DNA from: Chlorella sorokiniana
Lineage: Eukaryota > Chlorophyta > Trebouxiophyceae > Chlorellales > Chlorellaceae
DNA length: 64,000 nt
Direction of reading: 5' to 3'
Assembly: GCA_025917655.1 (NCBI GenBank)
Contig: CP084615.1
Coordinates: 1,302,001 to 1,366,000 of the forward strand
Shown: one piece after another, positions 55,254 to 64,000 of the stretch
How positions within the stretch are numbered: position 1 is the stretch's first letter
How the letters are laid out: every line of letters begins with the position of its first letter
The notes under the pieces: model-generated
What the model was told of the DNA's origin: nothing
Database searches by the model: none
The model's input: only the letters and a program-made list of their open reading frames with translations
Position numbers and translations under genes: made by a program

Positions 55254-57455
55254 ATGGCGGAGACCACGCAGGGCTTGACGAAGCGCCTAGACTTTGGTTC
55301 AGACTTGGGAGGTCTGCAGCAGGTGGACCAGGAGGCTCTTATCGCGGCCCTCCGGGGCCCAAACGGCCAACCTTCGGTCGAAGGCTTCGACAGGCGCGTC
55401 GGAGAAGCGCCTTGCTGCAGCCGGCTGTGTCCAGGGCAGCTGCAGACAGACGCTTACGGCACCTTGCTCACCGCAATGCTTTTATTGTGCAGGGCACTGC
55501 AGCTGCTGCAGGACGCCGCCCAGCTCCGGTTTGCCGCGGTGCAGGACAGTGCTGCTGAGCAGGCAGAGGCAGTGGGCGAGGCCGACCTGCGCCGCCTCAA
55601 ACGCCAGTTCAGCAGCCTGAAAAACACGTTTCTGCACTATGAGGTCAAGAACGAGTTCCTGGCAGGTGAGCTTCAGGATAGCACGCCGCCAAAAGCTGTG
55701 CGGCGCTCGTTTGCGATGGTTTGCCGTTCTCGATGCACCCTCTCGTGCGCGCAGAGCTGCTCGACGGGCGGCCTCACGGTGACGAGGGCGAGCTGCTGCA
55801 GCACCTCGAGGCGGAGGTTGAGGGCGGCGTGTCGCATCTGCGGCAGCTGAAGCAGGCCAATGAGGAGGCGCAGACGTCCATTGCAGAGGTGGTGGCTGAG
55901 GTGGCGGCGTCGCATGATGCCTTTGAGCGGCAGCGCCTGGCGGTTGCGGGGAGCTCTCCCGCCTGCAGCGCGATGTGGCACAGCACGAAGCCGGCATGCG
56001 GGCGAAGCAGGAGTCCATGCCAGGCCTGCCAGAGGGTGAGTTTGGCGCTGCTTTTGGCATGGGTGAACGGCATGGACACGCGCTTGTGGGAACGCAGCAC
56101 GCCCAATGCTGCCCATGGTACATTGAGCCTGCCCCGCTTATCGAGCCCATACGCAACTGAGGCTGGACGTTGCTACCTTGCAGGCTCAAGCGAGCAGGAA
56201 ATCCAGGCAGCGCTGGCAGCAGCGACAGATGACGGCCGAGAGCTGGAGGCAGCCATTGCTGCCGGAACTGCTGAGGCGGAGGCACTGGCGGCAGCTATTG
56301 CGGCTGAGCTTGAGGAAGCGGAGGCACTGCGTGCGCAGCTGGGTGACCTGGAGAGCCAGAATGTGCAGCAGGTAGGGAGTTGTGCAGTGCGTCAGGTGTG
56401 CACGCACGCACTGGGCCCACGAGCGAGCTGCGAGGTGACGCACCATCCCTTCCTACTGTTTTCGGCAGGGCGAGAAGGTGGAGGCCAACGCGCGCTTCCT
56501 GTCCACTGCACAGTGGTGAGCGTGCGCACCTGAGATGCCATCGCCCGTGTGTTGCCCCTGCCGCGCTGACCTCCCCACGCGACCGCTTGCCATGTGTTGC
56601 TGCGCGTTGCCTGCCCCCCGCAGGTGCGACGAGGCGGCCTCCACCCTCACGCTCCTGTGCGGGCTGTCGCTGCTGCACGTCAGCCGCGACGCTGTGCACC
56701 TCAAGCTGATGACCGCCTACCCCAGGGGCCCAGTGGCGGGGCAGGACCCCGGGCCCTGCGCTACCGCTGACCACGAGCTGTCGCTCCACCTGCAGCCCGC
56801 CAGCAGCGCAGGTGGGCCGCCGGCAGCAGCAGCCTGGCGGGGAGGAGCGCAATTGTCCCCCTTGTGCACCCTGCTACAGCCCTGCCTGCCCGCCTGCACA
56901 CGCTGGTGCAGTGACCAGCGCGCAGCTGACGCCGCCTGACGTGGAGGTGGCGGATGTCGTGGAGGCAGCGCAGGCTGTGGGGGCACGGGGCGAGCAGGGC
57001 CGCATCGATTGGGTGGTGCGCGAGGTGCAGGCACGGCTGGCGGCCTGGCTGCACAGGTGCGGATGTGCGGGGGGGCGGCGCATTGGGCGACTGCTGCTTG
57101 CATTTGACCGCTCGAAAACGATGCTCCTGTTCCGGACACCCAGGGGAACAGCTGGGCATCAAAGCGCCACCGGCCCTGTGCAGGCGCGCTGGTGGAGGAG
57201 GTGCAGCGGTCGGGACGGTTTGAGGTGGTGGCGCACAGCGAGGACTGCCGCAGCCTGCAGGCCAGGCTCGGCCAGCAGGGCGCGACAGCCGAGGTGCGGC
57301 TGGTGGCGGGCTGGCCAGATGGCGCCGACGTTGTGCAGGTGGCCGGGCTGAGCGGCGGCCCACATGGCGGCAAGGCAGAGAAGGCGGCGGGGCTGCGGTT
57401 TGAGGGGCGTGGGCTGCTGCAGGCGCTGGAGGCGGTGGAGCGGGAGCTGGCCTGA
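55254..57455 (+). CDS. Coiled-coil protein, probable kinetochore SPC25-like
   Basis: It starts MAETTQGLTKRLDFGSDLGG (ATG 55254). Then come LLQDAAQLRFAAVQ, QFSSLKNTFLHYEVKNEFLA, ELLDGRPHGDEGELLQHLEA and a long coiled coil (QLKQANEEAQTSIAEVV; SSEQEIQAALAAATDD; AELEEAEALRAQLGDLESQN). The C-terminal part reads WCDEAASTLTLLCGLSLLHV, then HELSLHLQPAS, VTSAQLTPPDVEVADVVEAA and IDWVVREVQARLAAW, and ends LEAVERELA. A long coiled coil plus a C-terminal W...L..L.GL / VREV..R pattern resembles plant SPC25-type proteins with an RWD domain; this is a resemblance judged by eye, not a search result. Exon 2 joins in frame only with a GC donor at 55394 (GACAG|GCGCGT), and the exon near 55950 needs one extra base. 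Confidence 0.5.
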
Positions 57456-57586
57456 GCAGCGCCTGCCCAGCAGCAGCTGTTTGTTGCAGCGCAGCCAGGC
57501 ATGGCTGCATGACGAGTTGGCAACCTGTACACCACTAACCATGTCCGGGGTCCACACAAGCTGGGCATCACAAGGCTGTGAAAAGC

Positions 57587-57591
57587 TGTAA
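57587..57591 (+). terminator. TGTAA poly(A) signal for the coiled-coil gene
   Basis: TGTAA lies 132 bp past the stop at 57455 and 45 bp short of the stop of the convergent fusion gene at 57636. Confidence 0.4.
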
Positions 57592-57635
57592 TGCACATGG
57601 TGCCAAAGCGGGACAGGCAGTGGTGGAGCCGCGAG

Positions 57636-60600
57636 TTAGTGGGTGGCGCCCTCCTGGCCGACCCGCTGCGCAAACAGCAGTACGTTGCCCCCAGGCCCCG
57701 GCTCCTGCTCCACCTGGTACCCCTGGGCCCGCAAGAGGTCCTTGCACGCAGCAATCCTGTCGCCCACACAGTGCACCTGCAAGCAGGGTGGGTGGTGCCG
57801 TCTGGCGACATTCTGCAAGGAGGCATTCAGCAGCGCTGCTGGTATGTCGCGGTGCCCAAGGATCCTGGCAGCACTGCCCCGCCCACCTCCACCAGCAGCT
57901 GACGTGTAGCCGCCCAGCACGCGTCGTCCATGCCACGCAGCACCTCCAGCTCAGCCCCCTCGACATCCACCTGCCGGAGCATCAGGGAACCGTGTGTGCG
58001 CGCGTGACAGCAGGGATAGCGTCGGTGCAGCGCTGTCCCATGGCCTGCCCTCTCTCCTGCCCGAGCATACCTTGAGGAGGTCGATCCTGTCCAGCTCCTG
58101 GCGCCGCACAAACTCGGCCAATGTCGTCACGGGGCACTCCACCCTGCGGCGGGCAGCTGGGCAGGCGTCAGCAGGCAAACACAGTTGCGCCGAGAAAGGA
58201 TTCGCCTGCGTTTGTTGTTGTTGTTGTTGCTGCCTCACCTGCTGGCGCCCTGAAAGCACATGTCTGCCGCATGCTGGCCCATCAGCGCCGCCATGGCATC
58301 GCGCTGCACAGCCCACTTCTCCTCAGGTGCAGAGGTGCTGTTGCCAGGCATGGCTGGGTAAAATGTGAAGGGCATGCGGCCGGGGCGGGAGTGCAGGCCG
58401 CAGCGGTGCACCGTCACCTGCGCAGCGTGGTGATTTGCAAACCATGTCAGCTGTGACTTTTGTGGAGTGGGAACGGCTTGCCAGCGCTGAGGGGGTGGAG
58501 GTCAGGCAGCCACGCGCTCTTCCCTCTCACACGTTCCGCCACGCGGTGCTGCCGCAGGTTGGCCTCCAGAACGTCGGCGGTGGGGCCCAGCGGCTCAAAG
58601 GCGTGCAGGCGCTGCAGGCGGGGGCCTAGGCTGGGGTCCAGCAGCAGGCGCAGCGCAAACAGGCCCACGTTGGCGCCGCCGTCCACCACCGTCGCGCCCG
58701 GCGGCAGCCGCACCCCGCGCCCGCGCCCCAGGCGATAGCAGTCATCCTGGAAGATCTCGCGGTGTATGAACAGCGCCTCGGCCCGGAAATGCACAGCACC
58801 TGCAGGCCGTCGGGCAGCAACAGCTCCTCCACCGCGGGGCAAGGCATCGCAGCGGCAGGCGCCGCGCTGCAGGCAGCTTTTGGATGCCTGCCCGCATCGG
58901 CGGGCTGCTGCTCCAGCTGCCGTCGCACCAGCTGCACGGCAGTGCCCAGGCCGTCCTCGCCGGCCAGCTGCTGCTGCATGGTGGCACACTGTGCGTGCAC
59001 GGCGGCGTCTTGCAGCAGCCGCAACACAGCTTCTGTCAGCGTAGCGCTGGCTTGTTCGACTCGGGCGCCTTGCTGCTGCTCCTGCCCAGTAGAGGCAGGC
59101 AGCGCGGCATCTGCGCCGCCGGCTGACTGGAGCAGCATGGATGCGCTGAGCTGGACGCCGCAACCCATCCACGCAATCCTTTCCGCCCACTGATGCTGGT
59201 CAAAGTGCAGCGGGCACACCAGCTGTGGAATGCCGCAGCGCAAAGCCGCAGCCACGGTGCCTGCGCCGCCGTGGTGCAGAAGCACAGCGCAGCGTGGCAG
59301 CAGCACGTCGTGGGACAGGGGCTGCGCCAGCGCCAGGACCCAGGGTGTGCCGCCCGTCTGGCAGCTGCAGGCATCCAGCAGCGGCTGCCAGCCTGCCGTG
59401 AGCAGCACCACGGGCCGCTGCAGGCGCTGCGCTGCGCCTTGCAGCACGGCCACCAGCAGGCGGGGGTGGGGCAGCAGCCCCATGAAGCCCATGCTGCCAA
59501 AGTCCACACACACGGGCGCTGCATTGTGACCGCCTTGGGCACCTCCTGCGTGCGTGTCCAGAGCCGCCGGCAGCTGCAGCTGGCAGGGCGGGAAGCAGTG
59601 GCGGCTGGACCAGAAGCCGCACATGTGGACCGAGGCGGGCCAGTGCCCGGGCCGAGGCACCACCAGCTCGCTCACGCCTGCAGGGGGACAAAGGGCCGTC
59701 AGGTTGGTGGCTTGTGCATCAGACGCGTCTCCCTGCGACCCTGCGATGCACCCACCGTACAGCAGCGGAGGTTCGGGCGGAAGCTGCCCGGCCACCGTGC
59801 AGCTGGAGCAGGGTGCTGCAGGGAGCCCCAGGCGATGGTACCGCCACGCGCCCCACCGCTCCGTGTACAGCGGCCACATCCAATGCCGCAACGCAGACCA
59901 GCCCATGTGGCTGCCACTGCTGTCGCTGTCGGCACCCCGCAGGAGCTGGTGCAGCTGCGGGTGGGCCTGCTGGAACTGGCGCTCAAACCCTGCGGGAGGC
60001 GCGTAGGGCACCAAGCAAGGCGATGCCGCAAGGCAGGGCACACCCAGCGCCTCCGCAATGTGGTAGCCCTCCAGCGCAAACAGGCTGAACATGAGGAGGC
60101 GGCGGCGCGGCGCCGAGCTGCCCAATGCTGCGCTGCAGGCCGTGGCGAGCTCCTCGCGCAACACTTCATCCCGCCGCAATGCACCCTGCGCCAGGGCTGC
60201 TATCAAAACCGTTGGTGCGCTGATGTCCTGAGCTTTGGCGCCGTGCAGCGCATTTCCCGTCACGCGGCAGTGACCAAAGCAGTCAGTGGAGACCACACCT
60301 GCGCAGGGTCGGTGCTCCTAGTCCACACGCGAGCGGGAGGACTGGCCAGGAAGTGCAGGCCCACGCCGGTCAACTTTGCAGGCCCTTCCACCCAATCCTG
60401 TACATTACAACTATGATCTTTGTGTCTGTAAACTCTAGTCAGACGCCCCAAGCAGCGAACCTAGACATGCGACACCGGCAATCGTATGCTGCAGGTCCAC
60501 CTGATGTGCTCGATGTGTCACAAACGTGATTGAGCAGTGATCGATCGATTGAACGAGGGCCACCGACAAAGCGAAAAGTGGTTGCACATCGCCGCGAGTT

Positions 60601-60638
60601 CCGCACGCCAAGCAGGCAATGCAGGATGAATTTTCCAT
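57636..60638 (-). CDS. Fusion protein: GT1/GT28-type glycosyltransferase joined to FkbM-family methyltransferase
   Basis: N-terminal half: ATG 60638 (MENSSCIACLACGTRGDVQP) then LFALSVALV and ITFVTHRAH, the start of UDP-glycosyltransferases of the sterol-glucosyltransferase kind. After short exons come FALEGYHIAEALGVPCLAAS, PVCVDFGSMGFMGLLPHPRL, VVLLTAGWQPLLDA, VLLPRCAVLLHHGGAGTVAA and GIPQLVCPLHFDQHQWAERI, the nucleotide-sugar site. One open frame continues with no stop from the glycosyltransferase through AVEELLLPDGLQV into the FkbM part: AVHFRAEALFIHREIFQDDC, TVVDGGANVGLFALRLLLDP (SAM site), HAFEPLGPTADVLEANL, VTVHRCGLHSRPG, RIDLLKVDVEGAELEVLRGM and LLVEVGGAVLP, ending VGQEGATH. One base is missing between DGLQV and HFRAE. 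Such a protein could glycosylate and then O-methylate a lipid or glycan; the substrate is unknown. Confidence 0.8.
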
Positions 60639-60869
60639 GTTGAGCAAAAGTAGATTTGGCTGGCGAGCGAGTTTCATTGGACTCGTACTGCCGAAACACA
60701 TATTGCTGATCTATGGATCTCTCTTGGATGTGTTGCCCCACGCTTTACATCATTTGCAAAGGTTGACTCTGTAATACACGCGTGATCCGTGGACTGTGAC
60801 TCTCTCGATCGAATTACCTGAGGGTCGTCTACACGCTCATTCTGTTCACAGCAAGAAGGTCTCCGACAG
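60639..60869. promoter_or_regulatory. Divergent promoter of fusion gene and SNF7
   Basis: 231 bp between start codons on opposite strands. It is AT-richer than its surroundings. A longer N-terminus for the fusion gene (from 60701) remains possible. Confidence 0.5.
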
Positions 60870-61865
60870 ATGATCAAGCGCTTGTTTCGCAAAGACAAGG
60901 GGCCACGGGGCGGGGCCAGCGCGTTAACAACTGCCAGTGGCACCGTGGCTGTGCCAGCGGCAGCGGCTGCGCAACCAGTCTTGAGCGCGCTTGGGCGCCT
61001 TGAGGAGGTGAAGTTGGAAGGAGTATTGTTGTTCCTGGCTGCGGTTTCACTGGGTGCTGGGCGCAGTATTCTATACTTGCACAAGCGGCTGTTTTGCCCG
61101 CAGGCGGAGGAGCTTCTGACCAAGCGCCGCGACCTCCTGGAGAGAAAGGTGCAGGCAGAGCTCCTTCGAGCCAAGGAGGCCGCTAAAGCACACAAGAAGA
61201 AAGGCGAGCTGCGTGTGTGTGGGAGCCACCGCAGCGTAGCCAACCCTGCCGTTCAAAGCTGGACAGCGTGCCACCCCTGCCCGCAGTTGCGCTGATGGCG
61301 CTCAAGAAGAAGAGGATGTACGAGCAGCAGCTGGAGCAAGTGGAGAACAGCCTGCTTCGCCTCAGCGAGCAGCAGATGGGCTTGGAGGGCGTGCGGGCAA
61401 CGGCGGAGACGGTGGCTGCCATGCACGCAGGCGCGCAGGCTGGCCGGGCCGTCACCACCGAGTTCGGCGTGGAGCGGGTGGATGCGCTGCTGGATGAGGT
61501 GGCCGACCAGGCGGAGGCCATGCGGCAAGTGTCAGACGTGCTTGGGCAGCCCCTGGGGCCCGCCGCCGACATCGACGAGGATGAGGTGGCCGCTGAACTG
61601 GAGGTGAGCCGACAGCCGAGCAGGCGCCGGCCCCTGGATGTTGACTTGGCGCCAGTGTTCCCACCCCGGTGGTTCAATCCTGCAGGAGCTGGAGGCCGCG
61701 CAGCTGGAGGAGGCTCGTTTAGAGGCCGTGCCCGCACCTGCCCACACCGCTGCAGCCCAAGCGGCGGTGCCAGCGCTGCCCAGCACTCCTGCTGCCACAC
61801 CGCAGCAGGCGCGGTCGCCCGAGGAGGAGGAGCTGGAGGCGCTGCAGGCTGAGCTGGCGGCGTAG
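60870..61865 (+). CDS. SNF7: ESCRT-III core subunit SNF7/VPS32 (CHMP4)
   Basis: SNF7 polymerises on membranes for multivesicular-body sorting and other scission events. Exons 60870-61007, 61104-61212, 61287-61603 and 61686-61865 sum to 744 nt (247 residues), in frame. It starts MIKRLFRKDKGPRGGA, then the basic helices AEELLTKRRDLLERKVQAEL, LMALKKKRMYEQQLEQVENS, LEGVRATAETVAAMHAG and VERVDALLDEVADQAEAM, then the acidic DIDEDEVAAELEEL and a Pro/Ala-rich C-terminus ending LEALQAELAA. Intron 2 is placed with donor CTGC|GTGTGT (61213); a GC donor nine bases earlier also keeps frame but shortens the conserved helix more than plant homologues suggest. Strong call. Confidence 0.93.
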
Positions 61866-62416
61866 GACGCCGGGTGAAGCGTGGCACAGCTCAACAACGC
61901 GCATAGCCCGTTGTGCCGTGCACAAGCTTGCCCACTGCCTTCAGTATGTTTGGTGTCGAAAGCTTTCCTGTGACTCACTTTCTGTGACACACCGAAACAC
62001 AAATCACAGCCGCCTTGTGGAGGCAGCCCACCGGCAGCACCAGCAACTCAGCGCCGCCGGGTCTGCCGTGGCTGATGTGCAACAGCGCAGCTGCTGTTGC
62101 ATGTTGCACCCTGGCAGCAGGAGTCTTGCCCAATTGTCGACCTGGACGCCCTTCTCCTCCGTGCTATGCGTAAGCGCCTGGCAGTACTCACAGGATGCGA
62201 CACACATGCGGATGTTAAAGGAGCAAGCAGCAGGGCAGCACACGCAATCAGTTGAAGAGCTGTGCACGCCAACTGGCGCACCAATTGGGGAACCTGGACT
62301 GCTGCAGTTTCTTTGGTAACTGTCATCAACAGATATGTTGCAAGCTTCTTGCGAACCTGCCATTCCAAAAGCTGTTCAATGCTCAGACCAGTTGACCGGT
62401 CTCCGCCGGCCTCGTG
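61866..62416. other. Convergent 3' region between SNF7 and the right-edge gene
   Basis: 550 bp between facing stop codons. No TGTAA or gene was seen on either strand. Presumably both 3' UTRs. Confidence 0.45.
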
Positions 62417-64000
62417 TCAATCCCAAGCTGCTCCGCCTGCATCGTTGAAAACCGCGGGCTGCTCGGTGCACAGCCCCTATCTGCTGCCTTACTACGCGCG
62501 CTATGCACCATACCTGCACCTCCTCGCGCAGGACTTGCAGCAGGCGCTCCTCGTCGGCCTCGGCACCCGCCGCCTTGGTGTGGTCCTGTGATGCTTCCTC
62601 CAGCTGCTGGACATTTCACGAGCCAAGCACCTGCGCTCGAGCAAGCCTTGCAACACACAACGGGCCTGCCTTGCCGTCACTCACCAGTTCATGCTTCTCG
62701 CGACCCAGCTCCTCAGCTGCATCTTCTCGAGCCCCCACCAGGAGAAACCGCAGCGCGGGTGGTCCAACAGCTGCTTGTGGAGTAGGGGCCCAGTGTATGG
62801 GCGGATGAAGGTAAGGCCAATCACTCAGGCCAGGCTACGCATGGCCAGCGTGGCCAGGCATGGGCCCTGGAATGCCAAAGACACACGTTCATCTGCCCAC
62901 CCACCTGCGTGTCCTTTGCCGGAATCCAGCTGTAGGCGCCAAACTCCTGCTGCTTGTCAGGCGGGTACTCGGCCTTGTCCTCCAGACCTGGGTCACCGGG
63001 CCGCGCCCGCCGGATTCTGCATGGAAGGAGGGGCAGTGCCAAGGTGTGCAAAAGTGTGCGTGCGTGTGTGTGTGGGGGGGGGGGGCCGGGGGGGCGGGAG
63101 GGGGAAGAGGCCGCGCCGGGTGCAGGGAAGTGCAAGTTGACTGCTTTGATGCCGTGAAAGAATGGGAACAAGATTCAACGAGGGCTTGTTGCACAACTGC
63201 AGCGTGCCCAGACCGTCGCACCTTGATGGTCATGATGAAGGAGCCGACCTCGCCAACAGTGAACTCCAGCTGGGCATCACCTGGTTGGCTGGGGACTTCC
63301 AACCTGCCACCATTTGAATGCAAAGTGTACAAAACAGTACCAATCAGGTGGTGCATCAGGTCTCACACGCGATCAATCAAGGGCTCACTTGTACGCCAGG
63401 GTGGTGTGGCCCTTGACGTCCATGATGGCGTAGGTGCCCTGTCCCAGCACACGCGCTGGGGCGAGATGACGAGTGCCTGCACTCCAACTCCTTCGGTCGC
63501 CATGACCATTCCTGTCGTCACTGCTGAGTGCAGGGCATGCATGCAGCGTGCCCACCCCTGGTCTTGGTCTCATACTGCGTGGGCCCGAGGTTCTCCAGCA
63601 GCTCCTTGTCTTCCTTGGAGGTCGCCTCCACAAACCCAAAGAACCGCTGCACATAATGATGGGGCGCACAGAATCCCCTGTTCTCTTGACGGTGTGGGTT
63701 GCAACGCTGAAACGCACCCTGACCATCGCACCTCATGGCGGCGCGCTGACGGGAGCCTCTTCTTGCCGATGATGCACAGGCGGCTTTTGGCTTGGGCATG
63801 GCTGGGCTTCAAGAGCATGTAGAACCTCTGTACATCCGAAAGGTTTTCGACTTCCTCCTTGCCAACCTTCGGCCTGTAGAGGAGTGTGCACTACCCACCG
63901 TCTCCTCAACTTTCTGTACGGTGTGGTGGCACTGCCACCCCCTGCGCGCCTGCTGGGCTGACAGCCAAAGGAATCACCTGAAAAGGAAAACCACCTTCCC
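62417..64000 (-). CDS. Conserved protein of unknown function, 5' end beyond the window
   Basis: A multi-exon minus-strand gene that I cannot assign. From the right: PKVGKEEVENLSDVQRFYML and LCIIGKKRLPSARRHE (63880-63750), then RFFGFVEATSKEDKELLENL with GPTQYETKTRG (63640-63550), LGQGTYAIMDVKGHTTLAYK (63450-63387), LEVPSQPGDAQLEFTVGEVG with SFIMTIK (63300-63220), DKAEYPPDKQQEFGAYSWIP (62990-62905), LRFLLVGAREDAAEELGREK (about 62755-62695) and GAEADEERLLQVLREEVQ (about 62575-62510). The last exon stops at 62417 or, in another frame, 62383. Short blocks rich in conserved aromatic and Gly residues look like a single soluble domain, but I see no catalytic signature. No start codon lies before the edge. 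Confidence 0.6.

Noticed and set aside
61204-61286. GC donor for SNF7 intron 2 (AAAG|GCGAGC)
   Set aside because: A GT donor nine bases later also keeps the frame and fits the conserved helix length better, so it was not counted among GC-AG introns.
63069-63107. Long G-rich run next to GT repeats, looked at as a possible G-quadruplex control site
   Set aside because: It lies within an intron of the right-edge gene and resembles the C/CA tract at 40567; simple repeat expansion explains it.
1-64000. Search for a transposase, reverse transcriptase or capsid-like coding region
   Set aside because: No such motif was seen; unassigned frames read as shadows of spliced host genes.

Overview
The window looks like nuclear DNA of a green alga, most likely a chlorophyte of the Chlorella/Micractinium/Coccomyxa kind (inference). 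It is GC-rich with small gaps, and almost every gene is split by short introns of roughly 75-250 bp. Several genes carry the chlorophyte poly(A) motif TGTAA. The products are eukaryotic: TAF10, ESCRT-III SNF7, GID4, a ZNF598/HEL2 RING protein, long-form RNase Z, a PPR-SMR protein, and an extracellular protein with pherophorin/extensin-like Ser-Pro runs. I saw no rRNA, tRNA, CRISPR array, transposase or virus-derived element.

Layout, left to right. 1-7818: three minus-strand genes, a ZNF598/HEL2 ubiquitin ligase (running off the left edge), GID4, and an FSH1/OVCA2 serine hydrolase. 7979-8684: TAF10, divergent from FSH1. 8900-11414 (-): a small plastid-type protein and 3-ketodihydrosphingosine reductase. 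11770-12604 (+): a hypothetical gene. 12904-14275 (-): a secreted cyclophilin-like protein. 15082-22899 (+): a large PPR-SMR gene. 22933-27750 (-): long-form RNase Z. 29069-40078 (+): a giant secreted protein with about 14 fibronectin-III modules, a Pro-rich rod and a Cys-rich tail. 40155-41133 (-): a Nudix hydrolase. 41367-42402 (+): a CHZ-type histone chaperone. 42521-48462 (-): an ABCG half-transporter. 48869-49510 (-): a plastid-type HMA metallochaperone. 49884-52703 (+): a GT61 glycosyltransferase. 53849-54859 (+): an Mpo1-like (DUF962) membrane protein. 55254-57455 (+): a kinetochore SPC25-like coiled-coil protein. 57636-60638 (-): a glycosyltransferase fused to an FkbM methyltransferase. 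60870-61865 (+): SNF7/CHMP4. 62417-64000 (-): a conserved protein of unknown function cut by the right edge.

The genes are not an operon. They are independent housekeeping, secretory and organelle genes, many in head-to-head pairs sharing 160-370 bp between start codons, and some tail-to-tail. Loose themes recur: ubiquitin ligase parts at the left edge, sphingolipid turnover (reductase at 9.8-11.4 kb, Mpo1-like at 54 kb), and wall or glycan work (fibronectin/Pro-rich protein, GT61, GT1-FkbM).

Three sequence-level signals stand out. Five of the 36 introns I could place exactly use a GC donor. Many conserved frames break by exactly one missing base at short G/C runs, which points to consensus errors rather than pseudogenes. 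The fibronectin array is built from a repeating block of four module types.
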